From Desarmillaria ectypa (taxonomy: Eukaryota > Basidiomycota > Agaricomycetes > Agaricales > Physalacriaceae), in assembly GCA_030407005.1 (NCBI GenBank), contig JAUDYN010000008.1, forward strand, positions 2,976,001 to 3,040,000: a stretch of DNA of 64,000 bases. The letters are read 5' to 3'. Below, one piece after another: positions 33,022-45,309 of this stretch. A program made the position numbers and the translations under genes. Under the pieces are notes generated by a model. It searched no databases. It saw only the letters and a list, made by a program, of their open reading frames with translations, and was not told where the DNA came from. The stretch's first letter is position 1. Every line of letters starts with the position of its first letter.

Positions 33022-35040
33022 GAAAAAATCTCGACCTGCGGTGAATCATGCTTTATAAGAGCACAAATCGATGAGGCAACTGATAAATCCGAAGCATTAG
33101 CTTTTGTCTCATGTTCCGCTAGAAGCTACGATGGGTAGAACATCGGTCCCTATTTTGCGCAGTCATTACTGAGTGCCCTAAGGCTTCATACCGTACCGTA
33201 TACGGTATACAGCTATATGGAGGAGGCCGCCGACAGTCAGAATTTTGGTCTCAACAAAGCCGGTGACGGCCATGGCCGTTTCTATCATAGAGTGCCTGAC
33301 GGTTACGATTACCTATAGGAGGGCATATCAGGGTCAAAAATACCACAAATCGTAATCTTCCCCTGTTTTGTGCATAAACAACTCAGGATAGTGCACCAAT
33401 GTGAGTGTTTTCATGTACCCATATTAAATGTGATCGGACCCACCCACGGTGCGGATACGGCGCAGTACAACCGTATTATACGGCGGTGGAGTGAAGCTCT
33501 ACCACGATAGCCAGAATATCCTGTATATTCGAAATTAAATACCACTCTTCAGTGTTGGTCTGTAATTTATTGTAGTTTATAGAGTCCCTCCACCCTACGA
33601 AGCATTTGTCGTCCCAGTCTGGATGAGCACAAAGTAATCAGTAAATAGAACAAAACAAGCCTCTATTCACTGAGTCATAGCCCGTTGCGACCCACGGCCC
33701 AGAGACCACAGAGGAGAATCCGACGCCAAATTTTTTAAAATACGGAAAATGCCGAACTACTACCAATCTTGTCCTTGCTCTGAACCCTGCATGTGGACTG
33801 TTTCATACCTTTTTTTTTTTTGGCTATGCTCCGTTGATTGTGTTGAAAAGCTTCTCTCTCTTCCTCGTATTCGACTGGGTCAGGTCTTAGTACCGAACTC
33901 TGGTTGACACTGCGCTTTCCTCGTGTCGCGCGCGTATACAAGCGCCACTGAGTGCGAAAACCTGTCAGCATTGACCTCCATATATTGACATGCTGTAGGA
34001 GCGCCTGTGATGCAATATTTTCGCCCTTTGATGTGTCATGATAGACAATATCAATTCTGAGTAGGTCGCACCATTCGGGGTCCGGAAGATACCCATTTCC
34101 GAAGCACATATCTTACGGGCCGGTGTAATCAGTATAATATCTATGAAGTGTTTGTTTCATGTACAATGATTCTAACACTCATCAGACTTCTGAGCTATAG
34201 AGAGGACTATTTTCCCAGTAGAAGGACACGTACTCTAGTCGACTGTTTGGATGTAAAAATCATAATAGTCGGCCAATATAGTGTCTATTTGTTCTCGAAG
34301 GGAGTGGATATCTTTTCAGGGGATAAAAAAGAACGTGCTAAACATGAAGGTATTGAGAAGCGACCGGAGTAATGTTGGAATACAAGCTGGAAGTCGGCAT
34401 GAAGCAGATTTGATGAGATGACCCATTGGTGTCCCGTTATGGTAACTAGGTTAACCCGCGTCATACTTGCTCATACTCTTGACTACAGCACTGTTTGCCC
34501 CTGTGGTAATTATTCCTTATATACTCATATTCCTATGATACATGGATATGCTATGGACTACGCATTTTTCTTTAAATAGCACTGTAAGTTGGTACATTCG
34601 ATAACAACTTCATTCATCATACTTGTGCTCAAGTGCTCGCTATACTAAGGATTTCAATAAGTAATTCAAAAGAGTATTTTCTACAGTCTCTTGGTTGATA
34701 AAAATATAAACTCAAGCATGTACAGGTAATCCGGCATACATAATCATCGTGTTTTGATATGAAAACCGAGAGGTTTTCATGAAGCTTAAAATAGGCACCA
34801 TGCTTCATGTCCTTGGAGAGTTTCACTGAGTATCAATGTTTCAGCACCGTTTCATTACAGGATTCGAAGCTCTTCAACGTTGCATGGATGTTGTTCGTCA
34901 GCAAAAATATGCCTTGATTTAGGAGCAACCTGTGTTACAGCTCCGAAGAAGAGAAGACTAAGGAATGTGCCGACTCAGTAACACACACAAATTTGGATCC
35001 ACCAATGTAGCTTCCTTCTTCAGATTAAATTCTGGCGCTT
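33022..35040. other. Intergenic; promoter side of caspase gene
   Basis: Contains a palindromic stretch (accgtatacggt near 33196). Apart from the weak minus frame at 33735-34109, listed separately, no gene is visible. Confidence 0.4.
33735..34109 (-). CDS. Hypothetical protein, 124 residues
   Basis: A single open frame on the minus strand with charged composition (DPVEYEEEREAFQHNQ, AKKKKGMK). No recognised domain, signal peptide or helix. A poly-T/A run lies inside the frame. The lack of family resemblance and isolation make it doubtful. Confidence 0.22.
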   Translation of the reverse strand: MCFGNGYLPDPEWCDLLRIDIVYHDTSKGENIASQALLQHVNIWRSMLTGFRTQWRLYTRATRGKRSVNQSSVLRPDPVEYEEEREAFQHNQRSIAKKKKGMKQSTCRVQSKDKIGSSSAFSVF

Positions 35041-35053
35041 CTATGTTTCTTTC

Positions 35054-35326
35054 TTGTGCATTCTGCCATGTTCGAAGATGAGCTCAAAAACAGGGCCCGT
35101 CACCTTTGCTTCAAGCGTCAACAGCTTCCCATCAGTTCTTTGCTTCTCCAGTGCTCACACAATAATGTCTAGCGACCCAAAGGGTACCCCAGGCAAGGTG
35201 ATTAATATTACAAAGGAATGGCGATGCACAGGTTTCGAAGCACAACTAGTAGGAAAGATGGCAACGGTCAAAGGAAATCCAACGAACCAGCCGGAAAAAG
35301 AAGAAGGGAATTTAGCGCGCACGTAG
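35054..35326 (+). CDS. Hypothetical small protein
   Basis: A 90-residue plus frame; the more natural start may be the internal Met of MSSDPKGTPGKVINITKEW (around 35165). That part continues WRCTGFEAQLVGKMATVKGN, which looks protein-like, with glycine-rich turns. I do not recognise the family. No introns are evident and the upstream region is AT-rich. Confidence 0.28.
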   Translation: MCILPCSKMSSKTGPVTFASSVNSFPSVLCFSSAHTIMSSDPKGTPGKVINITKEWRCTGFEAQLVGKMATVKGNPTNQPEKEEGNLART

Positions 35327-35699
35327 TACTCATTACATATCACTACAACCTAGCGTATCTACGTGAGGACCTGCAAACATCTCAAAATGTAGTCGGCTCG
35401 ACTCACGAGAACTCGATTCCTGACTGGGATACTGAGTACTGAGATGACACTCAAGTCCCTATCTCGGGCTCAGAACTTAAGCTCTCCCAAGACCTTCCTC
35501 GCCTTGCGCTATCCCCACCCCTATATCAACTCCCACCCTCCTCCAGGAAAAAAGAGTAAAGTCGTACCTAAAGAGCTTGAAAGCTTTAATTTTGCCAGAG
35601 GGTCCAAAAATAACACCTACCTTTACCGGCGCCCGACGCGTCAGACGTGTCACCCGCCGCTCAAGCAATGGGTGTCAGTGCAATAGTTCGTTGCTGCAA

Positions 35700-37340
35700 A
35701 CTGCCGTGAAATAGTGACGTTGTCCACATGTTCGTGCTTAAGTATACACTTCAATTAAGTTCTAGAGAAAACAAGCCTAACGTTATCGGATGAGTGAAGA
35801 GAGAAAGATGTATGGGAACATTGTTTTCAGCTATGGCTGGAACTCAGTATCAATGCTTTCACTGAGAACTAGAGGGTCACAATGACGGCCCGGAGCATTG
35901 AAAAGTTGAAGGAAGAAAGCTAATGCAAAAAGTGTGAGAACAATGCGGGATAATATGGAGATACGATGTACAGACCAGTAAAGATAGCCGAAACAGCTGT
36001 ATCCCATGAATTAGATGTTAGACCTTGGTATAGAGAAGTATTGAGATATCTGAGAAGCTGGTGCAGAAAATGACAATGCTAAGTATGACGATGAGAAGGC
36101 AGAAGAGTCGGGCCGACTGGCGTGATGTTCAATGATATACACGTGCACGACGCGGTCTGCGGCTGTTCGAAGCGGAGTTGAGGCGGAGTCGAAATGACAT
36201 CGACTTAAACAAAAGTCTTGATTCTGCTCTCGGTCTAGCGGACGCGTAACTGCAGGTATTTCGTCAAAATTTATTCTTTACAGTCTTCCTGTACTTACTT
36301 CAATGCGTGCATTTTCTCCCAATTTCCCCCATGCCGAAGCGGAGTTCATGATACCGAATACCCCTTATTATGAAAGCAATATCCCTAAGCCAGTCAGCCA
36401 TCTTCGTCAAGAAGCGTGCTGATTAGCCAAAATTCAGTCGATGAGTGTCAGTAAGGCATCGCTAAAACGCGGTCCGTTTGCGCGCGGAGGACTAGCCGTG
36501 GGTAGTGTTGTGAAGTGCCGGTCCGTGACACGACAAGATTTTTGATATTCACAGACAGGGTCGAATTTCTTTTCATTTTCCGTAACTCTTATTGTGCCAG
36601 GATTGAGGGAAGTTGGCGCTCGTCATTATAATGCCTGCTCGTTTCACAGGAGGTATTTCCACACAAAATTCAGGACCTTCCTTCATCTAGTTCGGACTCG
36701 TTCAGCTCGGCTAGGCTATTTGATCAGCAACGTGGAGTTTGTACTAACTTCGTACGACATCTGTTGAATGTTGCGTAACAGATACGTATTTTGAGTGCGC
36801 GTCATGGTCGCTAAGCATGCACGACACATATCGCACGACAAGTTGATGATGATGAAGATGCCGATGAGTTAGACCCTGGAACATTAGAACGAGTCAGATC
36901 TCGGTACAGTACCTAGCACCTGCGTGAAAGAAGAGATCACTTTCATTGTGATTTTGAGTTCGCAGCGGCACCCGTGGTGTTGCCAAAGCAACGTGGCGGA
37001 TCCTTCTGGCAATGACTTGTGGTTACCGTTGAAAGACGCCGCTTCTTTGGCACGCACACTGTCGTCGTCGCAACCCTATGCACTATGCATCCTGCACTTG
37101 GTCGGTTTATTCTGGAGGTATGCAACATTCATAGTTATCTGCGCTGTGATGAGTGCGGTGCCGATTCTTCTTCATTCCAACTCTAAAATTTCCTTAGTTT
37201 CCAAGAAGTTTGATCCCGCCTACGGTCAATAAACTGTAACGGCGGACCGGCTTCACGACAAGCTGCGTAGAACGTGTCCATGGAACACCTGGAGACGTTA
37301 ATTATATTGAGACGTACCCCAGTTCTTTTCACAATCTTAC
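35700..37340. other. Intergenic, no supported gene
   Basis: Host-like composition. The plus frame 36924-37232 contains two hydrophobic runs (YATFIVICAVMSAVPILL) but no family signature or splice-linked partner. Nothing else was seen. Confidence 0.4.
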
Positions 37341-37344
37341 CCTC

Positions 37345-38310
37345 ATGTCGTTCCTCTTCCCTCTACAGTGCTGGACGCTCCTTTCGCTCCTTTTCCCTAC
37401 CGCTATGGCGTATATCATTCACTTGGAAAATAAGTAAGTGAACTTGACTTCGCTTTGCAAACGTGACTTACCACCAGACTTATAGCTGTGGTTCTGGAAG
37501 CGTGAGCTTCTCCTGATTGGCTCGACAAGCAGACAGGACTGATGAGGATAGCCATCGCTGATTCGTGAAGATGGTACCCGGGTGGATAGGGTACACTCGT
37601 ATGAAAGCTCAGGCGTCGTATCCGTGTGAGTCTCTCCTTTGAATTCTCCAACGCGTTCCCTAACCCGCTTTCAGGTTCTTAAACCAAGGTACTGGTGTTT
37701 CGTATGGGCCGAGTTCTACGCTCATGAAATCAGGATCGTGTGGTCCTCGAGGAGAAAATTGCTCGACAGTCTGCATCAACGAGTCTGGATGGGCCGTTGA
37801 CAGTTTGGGTACGTTATCCATCCCAATAAAACTGCTGTACGTCATTTTTTGCAGCATCAGCAGCCTGCACTAATTCTTCCTAGGTACTCGGGCGAGTAGT
37901 TGGCCTCCGTTTTTGCTCTAATCTTTATCTAACAGATGGTTGCAGTCACCGAACGTCTCACTGTAACCTTCTGCCCCTCCACCCCCGTATTCGTCGACCA
38001 ACGCGTTCCTCCAAGATTCCAGCGTCTGGTCTCCCGCCAGGTTTCCGAGACGCTGCAGACTCCAATTGTCATCGCATCGATCTGCGGGTCGCTCGCAGTT
38101 CTGCTTCTCTTCACAATGATCTATATGTGGCGGAGCAAGGCCCCTGAGCCTCCGATGATGATTGACAACCGGGCCCATCCGCCTCTGACACCATTGCCTC
38201 CTCGTCGTCCGCCCCGGTCGTATATCCCAAAGCATAGGAGTCAGCTATTTCGTGAAATAAAACTTTTCCCGGCTATGCACTCTGAGCCAATGTCGGTATG
38301 GGAAGATTAA
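37345..38310 (+). CDS. Putative secreted/single-pass membrane protein
   Basis: The first exon begins at 37345 with a signal peptide (MSFLFPLQCWTLLSLLFPTAMA) and ends at a good donor (gtaagtg). A later exon near 37675-37807 gives LNQGTGVSYGPSS...KSGSCGPRGENCSTVC, a Cys- and Gly-rich extracellular segment. The last exon, from about 37930, carries a transmembrane helix (TPIVIASICGSLAVLLLFTM, about 38060-38120). A basic stop-transfer end and a proline-rich cytoplasmic tail (PLTPLPPRRPPRSY) follow, with the stop at 38308-38310. The joining of the middle exons is uncertain. The overall plan resembles basidiomycete Cys-rich surface proteins with a C-terminal helix; no named family. Function unknown. 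Confidence 0.5.
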
Positions 38311-38799
38311 AATCATTGTATAATTACGTTGAGAATTCCAGTCTTTTTGATAATCTTGGGCGGTTTTGAATAAGCCTCAGAAATTCTGAACGATATCATT
38401 CAAGCTGTGTAGAAATGTAACGACCGATCCAGGTAGTGCTGAACGTTTACTGAATCTACCGTTCAAAGATTCAAGGTGCAGGTTTTCGAGGAAGACGAGA
38501 CCATGACGTTGATGTTGGACCGGGAAACATGATGTCATTGAGTATGCCGCCAATTTGATCGAGAAGAAACATACATCAATATCATCATACAGAAGCAAGA
38601 TTTCTTCGTCGCTCTCTTCCAAAATTCAGAAAGTCACTGTCAGGAATCTCTCTGTAATCCGGTAGGAGGCAAAGGGTCGGCAGCCGGCGTAGTGCCGCGG
38701 CTACCCTTAACGTAAAACAACAGAATTATATCAGATGATATACGCCGCTTGCCCTTGTCTGAGAGTTAATTCGACTTTTCACACCAAATGTAGATCTGT

Positions 38800-39504
38800 C
38801 AGCTCAGTATCCACATACGATATACTCGACTTACTGACAGAACACTTTGTCGCGAAGAAGTTATGGGCAAGACGCCGTCTTTTTATGAATAGCCAGTCCT
38901 CTTCGCTATCCGGAGGAAACGGAAGTCACGTAGGTGATGTCTGCGAAGCTTCTTCCGGTGCAAATCTGGTTCAAAAATCAATACTAAACTGTGACTCAGC
39001 CTGCGTAACAGGTTGTGAAGAGGCGCTCATAAAGGTGGGCGTCATGTGAAGTGAGCTGTAGTGTGAAAGAGAAGAATTCCCCGAAGAAATTGATGTGGCA
39101 GCGGAAAATGTCAGGAAGCCTTCGTTTTGGAAGTATGGCGGAGATGCCATGTACGATGAGGAAAGCAGTGATACGCTCCTTGAGCGGCTAAGCTCTGTCC
39201 GCAGTTTCTCGATTTTTTGAGACAATGTGAGGAACCGCTATGGTGCTCAGGCAGTTTACCTCGTTGGGTACAATATCCATGCCGAATTGGATATGCGTAC
39301 GAGAAGGCAATTCCTTGACTGAAAGACTGTAGGGAGATACGTGCTGTCTACAGTATGAAAATGAGAACTGAGCGCCAATAGAGAATGACAGATACGCACC
39401 ACATCGAGATCACACAACATATGTTCATCCCTTTCTACGGTGGATTGCGATGGCGCTTGAAATTCTGATAAGCGAATTACTGTTATGCGAGATGGATTCA
39501 CCAA
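38800..39504 (-). CDS. Hypothetical multi-exon protein, possibly nuclear
   Basis: Minus-strand pieces that read like exons. RITVIRLSEFQAPSQ...DEHMLCDLDV (39504-39400) is joined over a gtgcgt-cag intron to SVKELPSRTHIQFGMDIV. Then SQKIEKLRTELSRSRS (a short coiled-coil-like helix) and a Ser/Thr-rich stretch end QPVTQAESQFSIDF near 38971. Further on, DSEEDWLFIKRRRLAH is a plausible nuclear-localisation-type end. The composition suggests a regulatory protein, but no domain is recognised and stops separate the last two pieces. Confidence 0.3.
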
Positions 39505-39779
39505 ATCCTAGGTGCTGCGATATTCCCCAATAGTGCTAGCAACATTATTGCCTGCAGCATAATGATTATATCTCTGCATCGATGAAAAGTATCAGATATG
39601 CGTCATATCGACATAGTAAACGGCATATATCCAACTGTCTCGACCATGCAGTCCCTGAAAGGGCGAAGGAACGATGTTCGACGAGTGTTACAATGGGCTT
39701 ACCATCATGAATTTACGAGCTCCTGAATGGGTCGGTGTTCATCGGTAAGGAAGGCGACCCTCTTAGCTAGAGAAAAGCT

Positions 39780-40030
39780 AAGGAGAGAGCTTCAAGTAAG
39801 TGCATGTTTCTTCACGACTACAGCTACCACAGGGATCACGAGGTGACAGAAAACAATGCAAGACATGGAGGTCCAGAGATATTATCATCATCGAGCTGCC
39901 GTCTTCTAGGGCGGCAGTGGTGGAGGTGAGGTGGTTCGTCAGTAAGAGGAGAAAGCAAATATGAAATTGCTTTCCACTTTTGAATAAGCGCTGCCGGCGG
40001 CACGTCGCTCTGATGTCGCTTTCCCTCATG
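39780..40030 (-). repeat. Diverged duplicate segment (partner near 45,860-46,020)
   Basis: The stretch cgactacagctaccacagggat...gcaaatatgaaattgctttccac resembles 45,880-46,010 (cgtgactatagctatcacgggg...tatgaaattgctttccgc) in the same order and orientation. On the minus strand both read as a hydrophobic peptide preceded by GKQFH. It is a pair of old duplicated segments of unknown nature flanking the membrane-protein cluster. Confidence 0.45.
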
Positions 40031-41290
40031 TTTGTGATTAGATCTTTCCAGTATGGTTCCCTCTCGAATAATTCCTTATTCTATCTATCATCAGGACATT
40101 TATGCAATTACCAACTTATCTCACCGCTTCGTACTTTATTCCGATATCCAGGCTACCGAAATTAATCTCCCTGCTTTGCTTCGGCTGCTCTACGAATTTG
40201 CTATTCTTAGAACGTAATATTCGCGTCTATCGTTGTGTATTTCACTCATCTGTCTAAATCTACACAAGCACTTGTGACTCAGCTCTCTCTCCAAAGATGG
40301 ATACCATTGTCAAGACACCGACACTGGGATTTCCCAAACAGCTTCGACCCCATGTTGTTCATCTTATAATATCCTTCCTCGATCGTGAGTGCTCATATCA
40401 AAGAAGAGACCGAGCCTTATGTAACACGTCTAGGTATATATCCGTTATTCTATATAAAGCTACCCGTCTTCCTCCAGTCGTTCCCTATATTCCATCACTT
40501 GGTAACAATGCTGTATACCTTCACCTCAACAATATCTTTTTTCGATGAGTTTTCATTTCACTCTGATAATGTTTGCATCATTCTATGCCTCTCATGAATA
40601 TCTACTCACAACAAGGGCACTACTATAAATGTGTCACCAATAGCGGCTTTCCTCTTACCCAAGATCCTCTGTCCAACCCGACTCATAACAGCAGGCAACA
40701 TCCATCGATGGTCAAAGTACACGCCACCCTAGGCTCTTATTTAGTTAAAATATGAATATACACACACACTCCCATCTTCTCTCACTCATATTTACAATCT
40801 CACAGGTCGCACAACATCTTCCAGAAGCTGAACAGGCTCTGGAATATGAGTTCCACTCCACAACCGTTGACTATATAAATTTCATAAACAGTTGCTTCTT
40901 AGCATAGATCGGAACATAGAGATGACTGACAGACGTTGAAGTATGCGTAATGAACTGGATTGCATTGACAAAGCAGTTTGAACAGACTATATGTGTTGAT
41001 AATGCGCCGAGTCGTGAATCAGAAGAGATCCAAACAATATGCGCAGAGCTTAGTATTCAGGTCCTAATATCTGCAAACTAGAAGCGACCATTATACGACT
41101 GGTAGGAGCCAACACGAGCCAGAGGTTCTAACCTTACCAAACTAGGTGCATCCATCTCCGATTCAATAAATATACTATACAGAGCGAAAAATCGAGCCAA
41201 ATCACTTTCAGACTTCACAATCGAGAGCTCCCTTTGAAGGATATAACTCATCATTGGAAGATAACTGTAAAAATTTATTACAGGTTGGCC
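40031..41290. other. No supported gene
   Basis: The plus frame 40297-40548 begins MDTIVKTPTLGFPKQLRPHV and is followed by a possible splice donor, but it continues into AT-rich sequence without any family signature. The remainder is AT-rich and open only by chance. Confidence 0.35.
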
Positions 41291-41299
41291 TGTTACATG

Positions 41300-42329
41300 C
41301 AGCCATGAACGTTCGCTTACATTCCGTAGGTTAAATCTGTGGTGTTCTTGTCGATGAAGTCAGAACCAGTGAATGAATTAGTACTTACAAATCCACTGCC
41401 TAAATGAAACAGAATCACAAAAATATGCGAAGCAAGTAGAACAATGCTATTACCAAGTGAGGCTGCCACAGCAGAAAACTGTCCAAAAATGTGGGAGTAT
41501 GCCATACGATGCTTGATTATTTTAAACTATGCTTACGACAAACTGAGGGAGAATTTTGTGAAAATGTTGTCTGACTATGGCTGAATAAGCAATGGTATCA
41601 TTAATCTTAATTATTGAAAAATACGGACACTTCCATAGTCGGATGGCATATAGCCTGATGATAATAGCAATATGTCGTAATTATGCACATCAGAGTGTCT
41701 GTATACTTCGTATCATTGAACATACAAAATAAGAAAGCTCTAGTAGGAACAGCGTTGAGATAAGGAAGTATAGCTGTGCCATGAAAACACACATTCAGGG
41801 ACAATTGCAACTGAATACGACATTAGAGATTTTTATGATCGGAACTCAAGAGGATCACCTACATGCTCCTGTAACAACGAATCTTCATTTTGATTGACGT
41901 CGTGTCTCCGTCCAGAAACGTGCCACTTCTCATACACTATGGCACCGCTCAAGTCGCCGAACATAGTAATTAAAAAGAAGTATAGACTTGTGTGCTCAAG
42001 GTGACATGAAAAGTATCGAGGACCCTGTCAAAGAATCTGGTAATTAATCACCGTAACCGATATGTGTGAATGAACAGACAAAAGTAGCGCCACCTGTTTT
42101 GGGGCTTCAGCATAATTGTGTTTTTAAAAGAACAATGACATACAAAATATCTGTAAACCTACCGGTCATTGGAGTATCTCTGGTAGTAAATGGATACTTG
42201 TAGACACGATATTCCAAATAAACTATGAAGTGCATGTATGAAAAAAGGACACCTACATGGGGGCTATGACAGAACCGCCCCGAAAGTCTCCCTAACGGAA
42301 GAAATCGCTATTGATGGCTTCGAAGCCAT
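41300..42329 (-). pseudogene. DUF6534-like membrane protein, copy 2 (decayed)
   Basis: The start ATG at 42327-42329 gives MASKPSIAISSVRETFGAVL, the family's first-helix opening, but a TAG follows and the expected YVG segment is missing. Downstream minus-strand pieces correspond to the family in order: YKYPFTTRDTPMT (after helix 1), a diverged helix 2, and YAIRLWK-like sequence at about 41,655-41,635 (tatgccatccgactatgg). A hydrophobic piece follows at 41,505-41,320. A TATA-like tataag lies about 40 bases upstream (42369-42374). The first exon and promoter are the arm of an inverted duplication with 53.6 kb. Too broken to be functional. Confidence 0.65.
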
Positions 42330-42500
42330 TGTGGGTTGCAAGGAAGGTGCAGGTGAAGCTCTGAAAAGCTTATAGATGGGTAGATCGAACCATCGCATAG
42401 CACCAAGTACTAGCGCCAAATTCATCAAATTACTCGGTGTCAGCGGTACCACATCCCAGTTCCTGATGTCTGGGTCTCGAGACTGAGATGCAGGCCCGGT
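42264..42500 (-). repeat. Inverted duplication, left arm (promoter plus exon 1 of DUF6534-like copy)
   Basis: This segment matches 53565-53803 in reverse orientation over roughly 230 bases. It includes PLTPSNLMNLALVLGAMRW-type upstream sequence, the TATA-like element and the first codons. Differences are mainly substitutions plus a short insertion (cacctgcttccc) in the right arm. Confidence 0.85.
42369..42374 (-). promoter_or_regulatory. TATA-like element of the DUF6534-like family
   Basis: The motif acccatctataag about 40 bases before the ATG recurs upstream of copy 3 (ctataaac, 45011-45018 complement), copy 6 (tttataag) and copy 4 (cctataag). Position and conservation suggest a core promoter. 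Confidence 0.5.
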
Positions 42501-42514
42501 GCTGTTGTTCACGC

Positions 42515-43505
42515 TTCCAAAGAAGGACCATCAGAATCAGTTATGTTGAGGGTATGGGAAATAGGTGTCTTACTTATTTATGTCCATATCTCTTTGATGA
42601 AGGGGGCTGTGAAATATCACATTACAATCAGATTGCAGCGGGAATAGATCGCTTCGACTACCAAACCAATAGAGTTATAGATGCTTATGCACTGTTTTAC
42701 TGTTGACGCATTAAATTCTACCTGTGGTTCTTGATGAATCAATGAATTAGGACGCCACGGACATAACAAAGGCAGTGTCGCATGCAGATGCCGGTAGATG
42801 CATGCATACATCTAGCGTCGGTGGATATCAGGTCTTCGCCAGATTGTATATGAGTCGACATATGCCTACTCTCGGTCTTCTCGGCCTTGACCTCGGGCTA
42901 CCGGTACTTTCTCTTAATTTCTCTATTCTCCTCATTGATACTAGAATACCACGGAACTTTGTAGAACAATAATGACTCAATATAGTATATAAACACTATC
43001 TATACCATTGTATTAGAAAATCTTCAAGCTTATCAACTCATCTTCAACTCCACTTCATTGTGTGAACTAAGCATCTGATCGGTTACGCCTAGTGCTTGCC
43101 AATATCCTTGCTTCCTGACTATGCCTAGCGCTTGTTAGCACCCTTACGGATCCCTCTTGGTAGTTGGGACTCGGCTTTCCGACATCCTCTCTTATGACTC
43201 GGGTTTTACTTAGAATACTCATTCAACTCGTGTATTAGCCCAAATACCCATATTCTTATTTTTTTAATTTTGAGCTATTTATTTGCGCTCGATTTCGATA
43301 TTTTTAGCATACTGGACACCATGGCAGGTAGACCTTCGGGAGCCAGCTTTTGTGCATTGTATATGCATGCCACGCTGCCTAGAAGTCTCGAAAATGACGG
43401 AGACTGAAGATCTGCTGAAACGAACCCTACTAGTGCCGATTGAAGATGGGACAACTTTCTGGGGCGATATTCAAATTTTTTAAGCCAGGTTGAAGCGACA
43501 CATGT
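42515..43505. other. Intergenic; possible old LTR scrap
   Basis: Near 42,980-43,260 a tatataaacac box is followed by ttcaactcatcttc and two related blocks (acgcctagtgcttgcc and atgcctagcgcttgtt). This recalls an LTR transcription start region, but no ends or duplications could be found. No gene. Confidence 0.3.
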
Positions 43506-43509
43506 GAGG

Positions 43510-44990
43510 GAGCTGCGATCAGGATTATAAAATGCCAGTCAGATGTAATATACATAGCAAGAGGATAAATTACATGGTTGAAGGTGGGAGAGAGTACAGG
43601 AAACGCAACAATACGGACATCTCTCTTACTGGCTTGGCAACAATGGTTTTAAGTCCGTAAATACTGACATATGGAGCAATGGAAATCTGTTTATATGTCA
43701 TAGATCATGACTGCAGAGTTCGTGTCAGTACGATCAGGGCGAGAGAATTAATGGTTAATTACATATAGCGGCACCTAGATGAAGCGAATGAGGTAAGTAC
43801 GTCTCTTTCTTCTTTTCCACTGCCATCTACTTCATATTACTGCCATTTCTTCTCTATAAGTTTAACCTCTCTCTGCCTGCGATGGCGCATAGCTCTAGGA
43901 TCGAGGAGCATGCATACCAACATTTCAGCCTTAGGACAACATGGCTCAAGATCTCGACACCAATAATGAGGTAGCTCACCTTAAGGACAATTGAGCTATC
44001 TCAAGCAATGGTGGAGGGATTAGTATGGGTCGTATGGGTGTTGCCTGCTAATACCAGTTCGTGACTCTCTTCTAACTTCGCTTATTTCTCGCTCTAGCTT
44101 TGTTCCATCACCATTCCCCTCCCTACCCTATCTGATGCAAAGACCAATGCCGATGGCGGACGACACCTTCTCGTAACGTGCTGGAGATTGAGATACGATG
44201 GCTTGTGCCACCGTTCGTACGGTGAGTGGAACAGCGAGCTCTCCCTATGCCGTATTTGCGCGTATCTCGGTTGGTTAAGTCTTGCTTGAGGCCGAAGTAA
44301 TTGAGCTATGATATTCTACTTCTTCTGACATGGTTAAATTTTAAATACTTCTACTTATTATTCCATATTACCTATGGGCTCGGGCGACGCGAGAGTACGT
44401 GTGCGGCTACCCCTCTTTTTCCGTTTGTATCCGATTGACAAGAAATTTGAAATTTACCTTTCTTATCTTCTCACCACGAGCACAGAGCCTTTGAGCGAGC
44501 GACGAGCCTTCTCCTTTGAGCCAAGTAAGTGGTCCAATTAATACCTGTACTGATTCTTCTTCTAGATACATTTAAACTACGAATAAACCCCTTTTCTGTC
44601 CACACCCGGCCGAGCAGCAAGCAATTCACGACCTCGCGAAACCGTCTACGTCAGCCTCGACGTATACTGCGACAACGAGCAGACCAAAGTAGCGCTACCT
44701 ACCTCGTGAGTATGACTGTGATACCACATGCAAAAAAGGATATCGACAACGCACGGAACATCTGTAGAGCCACCAGTCACCTGAGCATTTTTGTAATAGA
44801 TGACTACATGTAGATTAGCTATCTCGAATTAACTGCAAAGTTTAATGAAAATATGTATCGATGATCAAGGAAAGGTCACCTGCATGGCAGCTATGGTAGC
44901 ACCAACGTATAGAACACCAAATGTCCCCCCGAGTAAAGGAATAGCTGCTGAGAGTTGCGAAGACTTTCAGGGGTCACAAAGAAGGTGAAG
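43510..44990 (-). pseudogene. DUF6534-like membrane protein, copy 3 (interrupted)
   Basis: The N-terminal exon near 44,970-44,880 reads AIPLLGGTFGVLYVGATIAAM. Next is VIYYKN and, after a frameshift, DWWLYRCS (44,815-44,770), with the start side shifted out of frame. The part matching copy 1 at 17,285-17,420 reappears at about 43,690-43,790 (tgtcatagatcatgactg). The roughly 650 bases that lie between these parts in copy 1 are replaced by about 880 unrelated bases. It is a non-functional relic. Confidence 0.6.
43795..44685. other. Unrelated segment replacing the middle of copy 3
   Basis: Bounded by family sequence on both sides (gaagcgaatgag to the left, cagaccaaagtagcgctacc to the right). It has no LTR ends, target duplication or recognisable coding. 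A small hairpin (ctcgggcgacgcgag) lies near 44,381. Confidence 0.4.
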
Positions 44991-45309
44991 AAGTTCTGGG
45001 ACATCCCTTCAGTTTATAGATGGGTAGGCGCACATATCACGCGGAACGGAGAACCAACGCCAAGTGATTATTCATTATTCAGCGTCAATGAGAGCATGGC
45101 TTGATTTTTCAGCATTGTGATTCGAGCCGAAGTTGGCATTTATTCATGGACCACCAGAAGAAGTTGAAGCGAGGAACTGGGAAACAAGTACCTATAACAT
45201 ACAAGTCCGCAAGAATTAGATGAAGTAGCTCGTGCATCTCGGCGAAGTATACTGGTATTGGAGAAGACATGCTCTGAAACAAGAACAGTGTGATGAGAGA
45301 TGCGACCAA

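Noticed and set aside
36924..37232. 102-residue plus frame with hydrophobic runs
   Set aside because: No family signature, no splice-linked neighbours, and an overlapping minus frame of similar quality.
42980..43260. Possible LTR (tatataaacac box and repeated gccta-gcgcttg blocks)
   Set aside because: No TG...CA ends, partner LTR or target duplication could be found; kept only as a note in the intergenic entry.
44375..44400. Hairpin ctcgggcgacgcgag as a Helitron 3' end
   Set aside because: No CTRR-type end or A/T insertion site at the right distance, and no replication initiator/helicase coding in the window.
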